This document shows, piece by piece, positions 38,064 to 46,122 of a stretch of 64,000 nt of DNA. The notes below the pieces were generated by a model. The model was not told the DNA's origin. It searched no databases and was given only the letters and a program-made list of their open reading frames with translations. The number at the start of each line of letters is the position of its first letter. Positions within the stretch are counted from its first letter, which is position 1. The position numbers and the translations under genes are program-made. The DNA is from Flavobacterium frigoris (GTDB taxonomy: Bacteria > Bacteroidota > Bacteroidia > Flavobacteriales > Flavobacteriaceae), in assembly GCF_900111075.1 (NCBI RefSeq), contig NZ_FOFZ01000001.1, forward strand, positions 310,001-374,000. Direction: 5' to 3'.

Positions 38064-39689
38064 ATGAATAGTATTAAACCGATTTGCCTTTCTGCCTTTG
38101 CCGTGTTGGTTTTGGCTGGATGTGGAGCTCAAAAACAAGTTTCAAGTTTTAGTTCTTTAACGGCAATTACTGCCCCTTTAAATGTTAAAAAGAACGCCGC
38201 TTTAAAAGAAAATGAATTAAAACGTTGGAGTCATTTAGACATCGTAAATGATACAATTCCGGGAATGAGTGTGGACAGGGCTTATGCGGAACTTCTAAAA
38301 GATAAAAAGGGAGTAAAAGTTATTGTTGGAATTGTAGATTCAGGTGTTGATATTGAACATGAAGATCTAAAATCAGTAATTTGGACCAACTCAAAAGAAA
38401 TTGCGGGTAACGGAATTGATGATGACAATAACGGTTATGTAGATGATATTCATGGTTGGAATTTTCTTGGAGACATCACTAAAGAAAATCTAGAATACGA
38501 AAGAATCATCAAGGACAAAAACTTGGTAGATGAAGTAACGTATCAAGAAGCGAAGAAAATCAATGATGAAAAAATAGCCAAAGCACAAGCAGGGAAGACG
38601 CGTTTAGAGGGACTGCTAACTACTACAGCAAGTGCTGATGCTGTTATCGAAAAGCATTTAGCGAAGCGTGTTTATACTATTGACGAAGTAAATGCAATTG
38701 ATTCGAAAGACACTTCAGTATTAGAAAGTAAAGTAACAATGCAAAGAATGCTTTCTTATGGAATGAGTATAGTTGATCTAGAAAAAGCAATTCAAGGTGA
38801 TATTGATGAAATGTCTGCCCTTCTTAATGGAGATAATCTAAAACAAAATTACAGAGACATTGTTGGTGATAACCCAAACGATTTATCGGACACAAAATAC
38901 GGGAATAATAACGTAATGGGACCAGACAAGGAAAAAATCCTTCACGGAACTCACGTTGCAGGAATCGTTGCTCAAGTTAGAAATAACACTATTGGGGGTG
39001 ACGGAATTGCAAATAATGTTGAAATTTTGACAGTTCGTGCTGTGCCAGACGGAGACGAATATGATAAAGATATCGCACTTGGAATTCGTTACGCAGTTGA
39101 TAACGGAGCGAAAGTAATCAACGGAAGTTTCGGAAAAAGTTTTTCTCCTCACAAACAATGGGTCTATGATGCCATTAAATATGCTGAAAAGAAAGACGTT
39201 CTAATTGTACACGCTGCTGGGAATGACGCAAAAGATATTGACAGTAATGATAATTTTCCTAATGATTCTGATGATAAAAAAACAGAATTTGCGGACAATA
39301 TGATTACCATCGGTGCTTTGAATTTTGAGTATGGTGATAAAGTGGTGGCGCGTTTCTCTAACATTGGGAAAGTGAATGTTGATGTTTTTGCACCAGGTGT
39401 AAAAATATATGCTACAACGCCAAACGACACTTACAAATACTTGCAAGGAACATCAATGGCATCGCCAAACGTTGCTGGGGTTGCTGCTATAATTCGTTCT
39501 TATTATCCAAGCTTAACGGCATCGCAAGTAAAACACATTTTGATGGATTCAGGTGTAGCGATTACTGAAGAGGTTGTTGTAGGAGGAAATCCAAAAGACA
39601 GCCGTTCTTTTACTACTTTGTCTAAATCAGGAAAAATAGTAAATGCATACAACGCCTTGTTAATGGCGGATAAAATGTCAAAAAAATAA
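38064..39689 (+). CDS. S8 family serine peptidase, lipoprotein
   Basis: 541 residues. Lipobox LAGC (C20) indicates an acylated, exported subtilase. The catalytic residues are D92 (GIVDSGVDIEHED), H294 (HGTHVAGIVAQ) and S464 (GTSMASPNVAG). N387 in HAAGND is the oxyanion residue. The distance of about 200 residues between Asp and His is much larger than in subtilisin and is filled by a helical, charged insert (about 135-285). This insertion occurs in a Bacteroidota subgroup. It is followed 61 bp later by an M1 peptidase gene on the same strand, perhaps an operon. Confidence 0.93.
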   Translation: MNSIKPICLSAFAVLVLAGCGAQKQVSSFSSLTAITAPLNVKKNAALKENELKRWSHLDIVNDTIPGMSVDRAYAELLKDKKGVKVIVGIVDSGVDIEHEDLKSVIWTNSKEIAGNGIDDDNNGYVDDIHGWNFLGDITKENLEYERIIKDKNLVDEVTYQEAKKINDEKIAKAQAGKTRLEGLLTTTASADAVIEKHLAKRVYTIDEVNAIDSKDTSVLESKVTMQRMLSYGMSIVDLEKAIQGDIDEMSALLNGDNLKQNYRDIVGDNPNDLSDTKYGNNNVMGPDKEKILHGTHVAGIVAQVRNNTIGGDGIANNVEILTVRAVPDGDEYDKDIALGIRYAVDNGAKVINGSFGKSFSPHKQWVYDAIKYAEKKDVLIVHAAGNDAKDIDSNDNFPNDSDDKKTEFADNMITIGALNFEYGDKVVARFSNIGKVNVDVFAPGVKIYATTPNDTYKYLQGTSMASPNVAGVAAIIRSYYPSLTASQVKHILMDSGVAITEEVVVGGNPKDSRSFTTLSKSGKIVNAYNALLMADKMSKK

Positions 39690-39750
39690 ATAGAATAGTT
39701 ACAAATCCAATGGAAGGACAATTGTCCTTCCATTTTTTTATTTAAATACC

Positions 39751-41622
39751 ATGAAAAAACTACTTTTAATTTCTTTTATTACTTTCAATTTAGGAGCCGT
39801 CTCTGCGCAAAGCACGGTTTATTGGCAACAACATGTTGACTACAAGATGGACGTTGCGATGGACGTTAAAAACTATCAATACAAAGGGAAGCAAGAATTA
39901 GTTTACACTAATAATTCGCCAGACACTTTGAGAAAAGTGTATTATCATTTATTCAATAATGCTTTTCAACCAGGAAGCGAGATGGATGCACGATTACATA
40001 GCATCAAAGATCCTGATGGGAGAATGGTAAACAAAGTAAAAGTAGATGGTAAAGAGGTTAAAGTAAGTCGTATCGAAGGGTTAAAGCCAGATGAAATTGG
40101 GTATTTAAAAATTTCTAATTTTAAGCAAGATGGTGTTGCCGCTGAAACAAAAACAGTAAGTACTATTCTTGAAGTTACTTTGGCTAAGCCAATTCTGCCA
40201 AATAGCAAAACTACTTTTACCTTAGATTTTGACGGACAGGTTCCTGTACAAATTCGTCGTTCTGGTAGAAATAATTCAGAAGGAGTTGAGTTATCAATGG
40301 CACAATGGTATCCAAAAATGGCCGAATTTGATTTTGAAGGTTGGCATGCTGATCCTTATATCGCTAGAGAATTTCACGGTGTTTGGGGAGATTTTGATGT
40401 TAATATTACAATTGACAAAGACTATACTTTGGGAGGTTCAGGGTATTTACAAAACCAAAACGAAATTGGACACGGATACGAAGACGCGGGTGTTAACGTA
40501 AACTATCCTAAGAAACTAAAAATGTTGACTTGGCATTTTGTAGCGCCAATGGTTCATGATTTTGCTTGGGCTGCTGACAAAAACTACATGCACGACATCG
40601 TAAAAGGACCAAATGATGTTGACTTACACTTCCTTTATAAAAACTATCCAAAGACTATTGAAAATTGGAAAAAATTGCAGCCTATGATGGTCAATGTAAT
40701 GGATTTTTTCAATAAAAATATTGGGAACTATCCGTACAAACAATATTCATTTATCCAAGGTGGTGATGGCGGAATGGAATATGCGATGTGTACTTTGATG
40801 CTAGGAAATGGAACTCTTGAAGGGGTTTTTGGAACGGCTACGCATGAAATGGGACATTCTTGGTTCCAACACGTTTTGGCTTCAAATGAGTCTAAGCATC
40901 CATGGATGGACGAAGGGTTTACAACCTATGTTTCAGATTTAGCGGAAAATGAATTCTCTGATAAAAAAGTGGAAAACCCTTTTGAAGGAAATTACAAGGC
41001 TTATTATAGTTTAGTGAATTCAGGGAAAGAGCAACCACAAACGACTCATGGAGATCGTTATGATGAAAACAGACCCTATAGTATTTCTTCTTATGTAAAA
41101 GGAAGTATCTTTTTGTCACAATTAAATTATGTGATTGGAAAAGATAAATTAGCAGAAACCATCAAAAGGTATTTTCATGATTTTAAATTCAAACATCCTA
41201 CACCTAATGATATCAAAAGAACTGCTGAACGTGTTTCAGGCGCTAATTTAGATTGGTATTTACTAGACTGGACACAAACGTTGAACACGATTGATTATGG
41301 TATCAAAGCGGTAACGGATAACGGCGACAAAACTACAGTTAGTTTAGAAAGAATTGGTAGAATGCCAATGCCAATCGACTTATTAGTAGAGTATACTGAT
41401 GGAACTACTGAAAGTTTTTATGTTCCTTTACGTTTGATGAGTTTCGAGAAAGAAAATCCAAATCCTGCAGTAAAAAGAACGGTATTGAACGACTGGACTT
41501 GGGCAGCATCTAATTACGATTTTACTATTGATAAAGCAAAAAGTACGGTAAAGAAAATCACTATCGATCCGAGTGGATTAATGGCTGATGTGAAACAAGA
41601 AAATAACGTTTTCAAACAATAA
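39751..41622 (+). CDS. M1 family metallopeptidase
   Basis: 623 residues with signal peptide MKKLLLISFITFNLGAVSAQ. The zinc site is H365-E366-x-x-H369 (THEMGHSWFQH) with E388 in WMDEGFTTYVSD. GGDGGMEYAMCTLM is the GxMEN-like substrate loop. No T9SS tail is present, so it is probably periplasmic or outer-membrane associated, unlike the T9SS M1 enzyme at 7581-9515. It cleaves N-terminal residues from peptides, possibly downstream of the adjacent subtilase. A decayed copy of its 3' end lies at 44155-44277. Confidence 0.92.
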   Translation: MKKLLLISFITFNLGAVSAQSTVYWQQHVDYKMDVAMDVKNYQYKGKQELVYTNNSPDTLRKVYYHLFNNAFQPGSEMDARLHSIKDPDGRMVNKVKVDGKEVKVSRIEGLKPDEIGYLKISNFKQDGVAAETKTVSTILEVTLAKPILPNSKTTFTLDFDGQVPVQIRRSGRNNSEGVELSMAQWYPKMAEFDFEGWHADPYIAREFHGVWGDFDVNITIDKDYTLGGSGYLQNQNEIGHGYEDAGVNVNYPKKLKMLTWHFVAPMVHDFAWAADKNYMHDIVKGPNDVDLHFLYKNYPKTIENWKKLQPMMVNVMDFFNKNIGNYPYKQYSFIQGGDGGMEYAMCTLMLGNGTLEGVFGTATHEMGHSWFQHVLASNESKHPWMDEGFTTYVSDLAENEFSDKKVENPFEGNYKAYYSLVNSGKEQPQTTHGDRYDENRPYSISSYVKGSIFLSQLNYVIGKDKLAETIKRYFHDFKFKHPTPNDIKRTAERVSGANLDWYLLDWTQTLNTIDYGIKAVTDNGDKTTVSLERIGRMPMPIDLLVEYTDGTTESFYVPLRLMSFEKENPNPAVKRTVLNDWTWAASNYDFTIDKAKSTVKKITIDPSGLMADVKQENNVFKQ

Positions 41623-41651
41623 ATAGTAGTACTGAATTTAAGTAGTGGTTC

Positions 41652-42047
41652 ATGAATATTAACTATAACGAATCTAATAAATCCATCGAGATTAAGGACG
41701 GACTTAAAAACTATGTCTTCTTACTTAACTTTCTGATGGTTTTAAATCTACTGAATGCGATTCTAAATTTATCAGATATTAAAGCAAGCTTTGGTTTCAT
41801 GAAAATAATATGGTTGGTATTAGGAGTTGTTTCAATTGTGATACTTTATAATTCTATTTTTAAAAAATCAACAAGAGAAAAAATACCTATCGATCAAATA
41901 AAAGGATTGAATCAGCGGATTTTTTTAGGAAGAAAAAAATATTTTATAGAATTAAAGAACGGAAAAACCCGTGATTTATTAGAAGTAAAATCAGAATCAG
42001 AATTTACCAAATTGCGCACGATGTTTACAAAAAACAGAATTCTATAG
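41652..42047 (+). CDS. Small membrane protein, PH-like
   Basis: 131 residues. Two membrane helices (YVFLLNFLMVLNLLNAILNL and MKIIWLVLGVVSIVILYNSIF) are followed by a short soluble domain with IPIDQIKGLNQRIFLGRKKYFIELKNGKTRDLLEV. This beta pattern resembles bacterial PH-like domains found in small membrane proteins. Function unknown. It begins 29 bp after the M1 peptidase gene and may share its transcript. A terminator follows. Confidence 0.72.
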   Translation: MNINYNESNKSIEIKDGLKNYVFLLNFLMVLNLLNAILNLSDIKASFGFMKIIWLVLGVVSIVILYNSIFKKSTREKIPIDQIKGLNQRIFLGRKKYFIELKNGKTRDLLEVKSESEFTKLRTMFTKNRIL

Positions 42048-42058
42048 TAAAAGCAAAA

Positions 42059-42091
42059 GGTCGCAAAATATATATTTTGCGGCCTTTTTTA
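42059..42091 (+). terminator. Intrinsic terminator after the small membrane protein gene
   Basis: Stem GGTCGCAAAATAT/ATATTTTGCGGCC (one mismatch) followed by TTTTTT. Confidence 0.75.
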
Positions 42092-42111
42092 TGTTTAGGA
42101 AAAAGAGAGTA

Positions 42112-42142
42112 TTGTGTTCGACAAAAGGAAACACTAAATTTG
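42112..42142 (+). promoter_or_regulatory. Promoter of the FAD oxidoreductase gene
   Basis: A TTG (42112-42114) and TAAATTTG (42135-42142) separated by 20 nt match the Bacteroidota -33/-7 consensus. The ATG is 25 bp further on. Confidence 0.6.
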
Positions 42143-42167
42143 TAACAAACGATTTTATAAATAAGAT

Positions 42168-43421
42168 ATGAATCCAACTATAACAATTATTGGCGCAGGA
42201 ATTTCGGGGCTTTCAGCAGGATTGCACTTGCATCGTCAAGGTTTTTCTGTAAAAATTATAGAAGCTAGTGATAGGGCAGGCGGGAGAATAAAGACAGATA
42301 GTATCGATGGATTTAAGCTTGATCGCGGTTTTCAGGTTTTGCTTACTTCCTATCCAGAAGCGAAAATGCTATTGGATTATGAGGCATTACAACTAAAAAT
42401 ATTTTTGCCAGGAGCAACTGTACTTTATGATGGTGGTCAATTTGAAATCGCTGATCCGTTTAGAAGGCCTTCCGCTTTGCTAGCTACTGCGTTTGCACCG
42501 GTTGGATCCTTGAAAGATAAATTCAATACTTTTTTATTGAAGCAAAAATTAATCAATAAATCAATCAAAGCGATCTTTTTGCAAGAGCAAAAGTCAAGCT
42601 TAGAGCAATTGAAAAATTACGGATTCAGTTCTAAAATGATTAACCGTTTTTTTAAACCTTTTTTTTCAGGAATTTTTCTCGAAAACAATTTAACAACGCC
42701 TAACAGGATGTTTGATTTCGTAATGAAAATGTTTTCCGAGGGTGACGCTGCCGTTCCCGCATTAGGTATGGAAGAAATTCCAAAGCAACTAGCAAGTCAA
42801 TTGCCTCTCGATTCTTTTTTGTATAATACAAAAGTCACTGACATTCGTGAAAATACCATTTTTACCAGCTCAGGTACTGAAATAAAATCGGATATTATTA
42901 TAGTTGCGACCGAGGCGAATGATCTTATTTCGAAATTAAAAAAAAATGTTGAGACCCAACATCATTCTGTTACTAATGTGTACTTTCAAGCTACTATTGC
43001 ACCTTCAAACAAAGCAGTTGTCATTCTAAACGCCTCGAAAAATAAAAAAGTGGTAAACAACTTGACGGTAATGACAAACGTCAGTAAAGCTTATGCACCC
43101 GCAGGGAAAGTTTTAATTTCGGTGTCTTGCAATGGTATTTTAGATTTGGACGAACAGGAATTAGCTGAAAAAATCAAAGAGGAACTAGAGCCTTGGTTTG
43201 GAAAAAAAGTAGAAGATTGGTCACACTTGAAGACTTATAAAGTTAAATATGCATTACCAAATCTCAAAGTTCTTAAAGATGATTTGACAATTGATGACAT
43301 GAAAATCAAAGACAATTTATATTGCTGTGGCGACCATTTGTTAAACGGCTCTATAAACGCAGCTATGAAATCGGGGCGCTTGGTAGCCGACTTGATAATT
43401 TCAGAGCACCAAAAAAACTAA
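42168..43421 (+). CDS. FAD-dependent amine oxidase-like oxidoreductase
   Basis: 417 residues, flavin-containing amine oxidase/protoporphyrinogen oxidase-like fold. The N-terminal dinucleotide site is IIGAGISGLSAGLHLHRQGF, then EASDRAGGRIKTD. The C-terminal FAD motif NLYCCGDHLLNGSINAAMKSGR lies at the end. The central substrate domain is not diagnostic. Similar proteins act on amines, carotenoids or porphyrins, and the actual substrate is unknown. Single gene with its own promoter. Confidence 0.88.
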   Translation: MNPTITIIGAGISGLSAGLHLHRQGFSVKIIEASDRAGGRIKTDSIDGFKLDRGFQVLLTSYPEAKMLLDYEALQLKIFLPGATVLYDGGQFEIADPFRRPSALLATAFAPVGSLKDKFNTFLLKQKLINKSIKAIFLQEQKSSLEQLKNYGFSSKMINRFFKPFFSGIFLENNLTTPNRMFDFVMKMFSEGDAAVPALGMEEIPKQLASQLPLDSFLYNTKVTDIRENTIFTSSGTEIKSDIIIVATEANDLISKLKKNVETQHHSVTNVYFQATIAPSNKAVVILNASKNKKVVNNLTVMTNVSKAYAPAGKVLISVSCNGILDLDEQELAEKIKEELEPWFGKKVEDWSHLKTYKVKYALPNLKVLKDDLTIDDMKIKDNLYCCGDHLLNGSINAAMKSGRLVADLIISEHQKN

Positions 43422-43545
43422 ATGCTCTAGCAGTAGGACAGTATTTAAAGCGCAAGAATTTCTTTTTTATTATAAGCTTATACTCGTTGCAAACAAGTAG
43501 CAGTTTGAGTTTTTCCAATTTCACAACTCGCATTATTTTCAAAGT

Positions 43546-43586
43546 AAAACCCCCCGAAGACAAAAGTATTCGAGGGGTTTTATTTT
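43546..43586. terminator. Bidirectional terminator
   Basis: AAAACCCCCCGAA...TTCGAGGGGTTTT hairpin between the FAD oxidoreductase gene and the convergent small gene, with flanking A- and T-runs. Confidence 0.7.
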
Positions 43587-43602
43587 CAATTTCTGGATTT
43601 AA

Positions 43603-43980
43603 CTATTCAAAATAATTCGCAATAAAAGTAACTAGGTTCTCATCACTCATTTTATTGGATGTACTGTCAGTTGATACAGCATTTTTATACTGAGGAGTTT
43701 CAGCTAGAAACTTAGTAAATTGTTCTTGAATCTGGCCAGTTCCTGTTAGATGAATTTCATCAACATTTGGCATCTTGCTGGCGATCTCCTTGAAAAACTT
43801 TTGCGTTAAGCCAATTTCTTGATTGTTAGCTGTTTTTTCACTTGAATTGTGCCCTGCATCTTCAGTCTCTACATGTCCCAAAACTACGAAATCCCCATTG
43901 TCAACATTTTCTCTTCCCACAATGGTTGCATGATTAGTATCCATCCATACACCAAACTGCTTTTTATTTTTTTCTGACAT
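43603..43980 (-). CDS. Small eRF1-like/translational-machinery-type protein
   Basis: 125 residues from the ATG at 43980. The frame extends to 44061 but the extra 27 residues look non-coding. The N-terminus KQFGVWMDTNHATIVGRE resembles the VWIDHREA opening of bacterial eRF1-like (baeRF/translational machinery) proteins. The C-terminal half, KMPNVDEIHLTGTGQIQEQFTKFL, resembles their alpha/beta Pelota-like domain. Those proteins are thought to bind ribosomes, and here only part of the fold is present. Identification is tentative. Confidence 0.6.
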   Translation of the reverse strand: MSEKNKKQFGVWMDTNHATIVGRENVDNGDFVVLGHVETEDAGHNSSEKTANNQEIGLTQKFFKEIASKMPNVDEIHLTGTGQIQEQFTKFLAETPQYKNAVSTDSTSNKMSDENLVTFIANYFE

Positions 43981-44154
43981 AATATTTTTCTTTAAAGATA
44001 ACCTTAATAGGCAGCTAATGTTATTTTTTGGGTTAAGATTATGATTTAGGCTTAAAAGCAAATTTTAAAAATAAGGGGCACAATAAAATCGAAGAGCAAC
44101 TGAATTTTAAATGAATTCACAGAAAAACAATTGGTTGAAAAGAGATTAATGCAT

Positions 44155-44277
44155 AATTCCGCAACACATGACTTTACCATTATTAAAGCAAAAAGTACAA
44201 TTAAGAAAATTACCATCGATCCGAGCGAATTCATGGCTGACGTAAAAGCGGCTAATAATACGTATGAAGGGAAGTAA
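44155..44277 (+). pseudogene. Decayed 3' fragment of an M1 peptidase gene
   Basis: The frame reads HDFTIIKAKSTIKKITIDPS, then EFMADVKAANNTYEGK and a stop. It matches the last ~37 residues of the M1 peptidase at 39751-41622 (YDFTIDKAKSTVKKITIDPS...). The rest of the gene is absent and there is no start. It is on the same strand, about 2.5 kb downstream of the intact gene. It is a relic of a duplication or of a former second peptidase gene. Confidence 0.88.
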
Positions 44278-44289
44278 ATAATTTATAAA

Positions 44290-44330
44290 CCTAAAAAAAG
44301 TCTAGTTCTTAAAACTAGACTTTTTTTAGG
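44290..44330. terminator. Strong bidirectional terminator
   Basis: Long perfect hairpin with arms CTAAAAAAAGTCTAGTT and AACTAGACTTTTTTTAG. It terminates the threonine dehydrogenase gene on the minus strand and the peptidase relic on the plus strand. Confidence 0.8.
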
Positions 44331-44346
44331 TTCTTATGTTTTCGGA

Positions 44347-45285
44347 CTATTTTAAATGCTCCAGCATATCCACTGTCATGGATTCCAAGTCATATTTATG
44401 TTTCCAATTCCAGTCCTTTCTGGCAAAATCATCATCAATACTCGCGGGCCAGCTATCAGCAATTTTTTGACGGAAGTCTGGTTCATAAGTAATCGTAAAT
44501 TCAGGAATGTGTTTTTTGATCTCCGCTGCGATTTCTGTTGGCGTAAAGCTCATTGCCGCTAAATTGTACGAAGAACGGATTTTAATCTGTTCTGCCGGCG
44601 CTTGCATAATCTGGATTGTTGCAGCAATAGCATCATCCATATACATCATGGGCATTTTAGTTTCTGAAGATAAAAAGCACTCGTATTTTTTATCGGTCAA
44701 TGCTTTGTGAAAAATATCCACAGCATAATCCGTCGTTCCACCACCAGGAGGAGAAGAATAGCTTATTAATCCCGGGTAACGGATGCTTCTTACATCCACA
44801 CCAAAGATATTATGGTAGTATTCACACCATCTTTCACCAGACTGCTTGCTGATTCCGTAAACCGTTGAGGGTTCCATGATGGTATATTGTGGCGTATTTT
44901 CTTTTGGCGTTGTTGGGCCAAAAACAGCAATGCTCGATGGCCAGAATATTTTTTTTATCTTTTTGGCTTTAGCCAAATTCAAAACGTGGAATAAAGAATT
45001 CATATTTAAATCCCAGGCAAAAGCAGGGTTTTTCTCAGCTGTTGCTGATAGTAATGCCGCCATCAAATAGATTTCATCGATTTTATGAACTTCCACAAGA
45101 TGCTCAATCTGATTGAAATCTAAAGCATTGATTACTTCAAATGGCCCTGAATTAACAACATCGTTATTTAGTTTTCGAATATCGGAAGCGATTACATTAT
45201 CAGTTCCATATATTTTTCTCAGAGAATGGGTTAATTCGGTACCTATTTGTCCACAAGCGCCTATAATTAATATTTTCGTACTCAT
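44347..45285 (-). CDS. L-threonine 3-dehydrogenase, epimerase-family type
   Basis: 312 residues, extended SDR fold. GACGQIGTELTHSLRKIYG is the NAD-binding turn and the catalytic YxxxK is in PSTVYGISKQSGE. The protein closely fits the UDP-galactose-epimerase-like threonine dehydrogenases known from Flavobacterium frigidimaris. It oxidises L-threonine to 2-amino-3-ketobutyrate with NAD+. A general NAD-dependent epimerase is the alternative. No 2-amino-3-ketobutyrate ligase gene is next to it. Confidence 0.85.
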   Translation of the reverse strand: MSTKILIIGACGQIGTELTHSLRKIYGTDNVIASDIRKLNNDVVNSGPFEVINALDFNQIEHLVEVHKIDEIYLMAALLSATAEKNPAFAWDLNMNSLFHVLNLAKAKKIKKIFWPSSIAVFGPTTPKENTPQYTIMEPSTVYGISKQSGERWCEYYHNIFGVDVRSIRYPGLISYSSPPGGGTTDYAVDIFHKALTDKKYECFLSSETKMPMMYMDDAIAATIQIMQAPAEQIKIRSSYNLAAMSFTPTEIAAEIKKHIPEFTITYEPDFRQKIADSWPASIDDDFARKDWNWKHKYDLESMTVDMLEHLK

Positions 45286-45484
45286 TTTATCGAATTTTAA
45301 GCAGCTAAGATAACGTTTTCGTATTTATCTAAAACACTTCAAAAGGAGTTTGCTAATTGTACAAGCAAAAACTTAAAATCGTTATTTTTTGTCTGCTTTT
45401 TTGGCATTAATAATGTTAAAAACACAGTATTTTGAACTGATTTGTAATTCACATTTTGAAATCTGTATTTATAAATTTACTTTG

Positions 45485-45492
45485 TAACTTTG
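45485..45492 (+). promoter_or_regulatory. -7 promoter box TAACTTTG of the lipoprotein-mfd unit
   Basis: Exact TAnnTTTG match 18 bp before the ATG at 45511, supporting that start. A TTTG about 27 bp upstream is too far for a standard -33 element. Confidence 0.45.
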
Positions 45493-45510
45493 TGCTTTAA
45501 TGAAAACACA

Positions 45511-46122
45511 ATGAAATTCAAATTATCATACTTACTTTTCTTTTTTATTATCTTTTCTTCCTGTAAGGATGACAACAAAAAAAGGATCGCAGAAAACGAA
45601 AAAGACGCCAAAAAAAAGGAAGTTATTTTTTCGAATATAAATAAAGGCTGGGTTTTTTATGACTCACCTATAAATACTACTGCCGAAGAAAGTGTGGCTA
45701 CGTGGAATGAGCTGCGTCTGTTTTTAGCTGAACTGGCGCAAAAACCGAAAAAGACAATTGGCGCTTTTCAACAAAAAGCCACTGCCATTTCTAAAAAAGC
45801 AATGGCACTGAATGAGAACTTGCCGATTCAATTTGATAAACCACAAATTAAAAGCAGAATATCAACCTTAATTACTAAAGTGAGACTACTGGATTTGTAC
45901 ATTCATTTGGATGCTATTCCAGATAAAAAGGTGATTCATTTGATTGCTGAAATCAACAACGAGTTAGCTTCGTTACAGCGACAAATGGATAAAATTGTTG
46001 AAAAAAGTAAAATTCCCGTTGAAGAAGGGGAGTCTGAATTAAAGAAAATGATGGATGCCTCCAGAGCAATTCCAAATAGTAGTCCGACAATGATTGATCC
46101 AAATACCCCTAAAGTTGAGTAA
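45511..46122 (+). CDS. Hypothetical lipoprotein coupled to mfd
   Basis: 203 residues from the ATG at 45511. Lipobox FSSC (C18) is followed by a Lys/Asp/Glu-rich spacer and a mostly helical domain: NINKGWVFYDSPINTTAEESVATWNEL, then helices with KAMALNENLPIQFDKPQIKSRI. It has no catalytic motif. Its last codons overlap the mfd start by 8 bp, so translation is coupled. No functional link between an exported lipoprotein and Mfd is known, and the family was not recognised. Confidence 0.75.
   Translation: MKFKLSYLLFFFIIFSSCKDDNKKRIAENEKDAKKKEVIFSNINKGWVFYDSPINTTAEESVATWNELRLFLAELAQKPKKTIGAFQQKATAISKKAMALNENLPIQFDKPQIKSRISTLITKVRLLDLYIHLDAIPDKKVIHLIAEINNELASLQRQMDKIVEKSKIPVEEGESELKKMMDASRAIPNSSPTMIDPNTPKVE

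Noticed and set aside
44052-44234. 60-codon minus-strand ORF opposite the M1 relic
   Set aside because: It is the antisense shadow of the peptidase relic.
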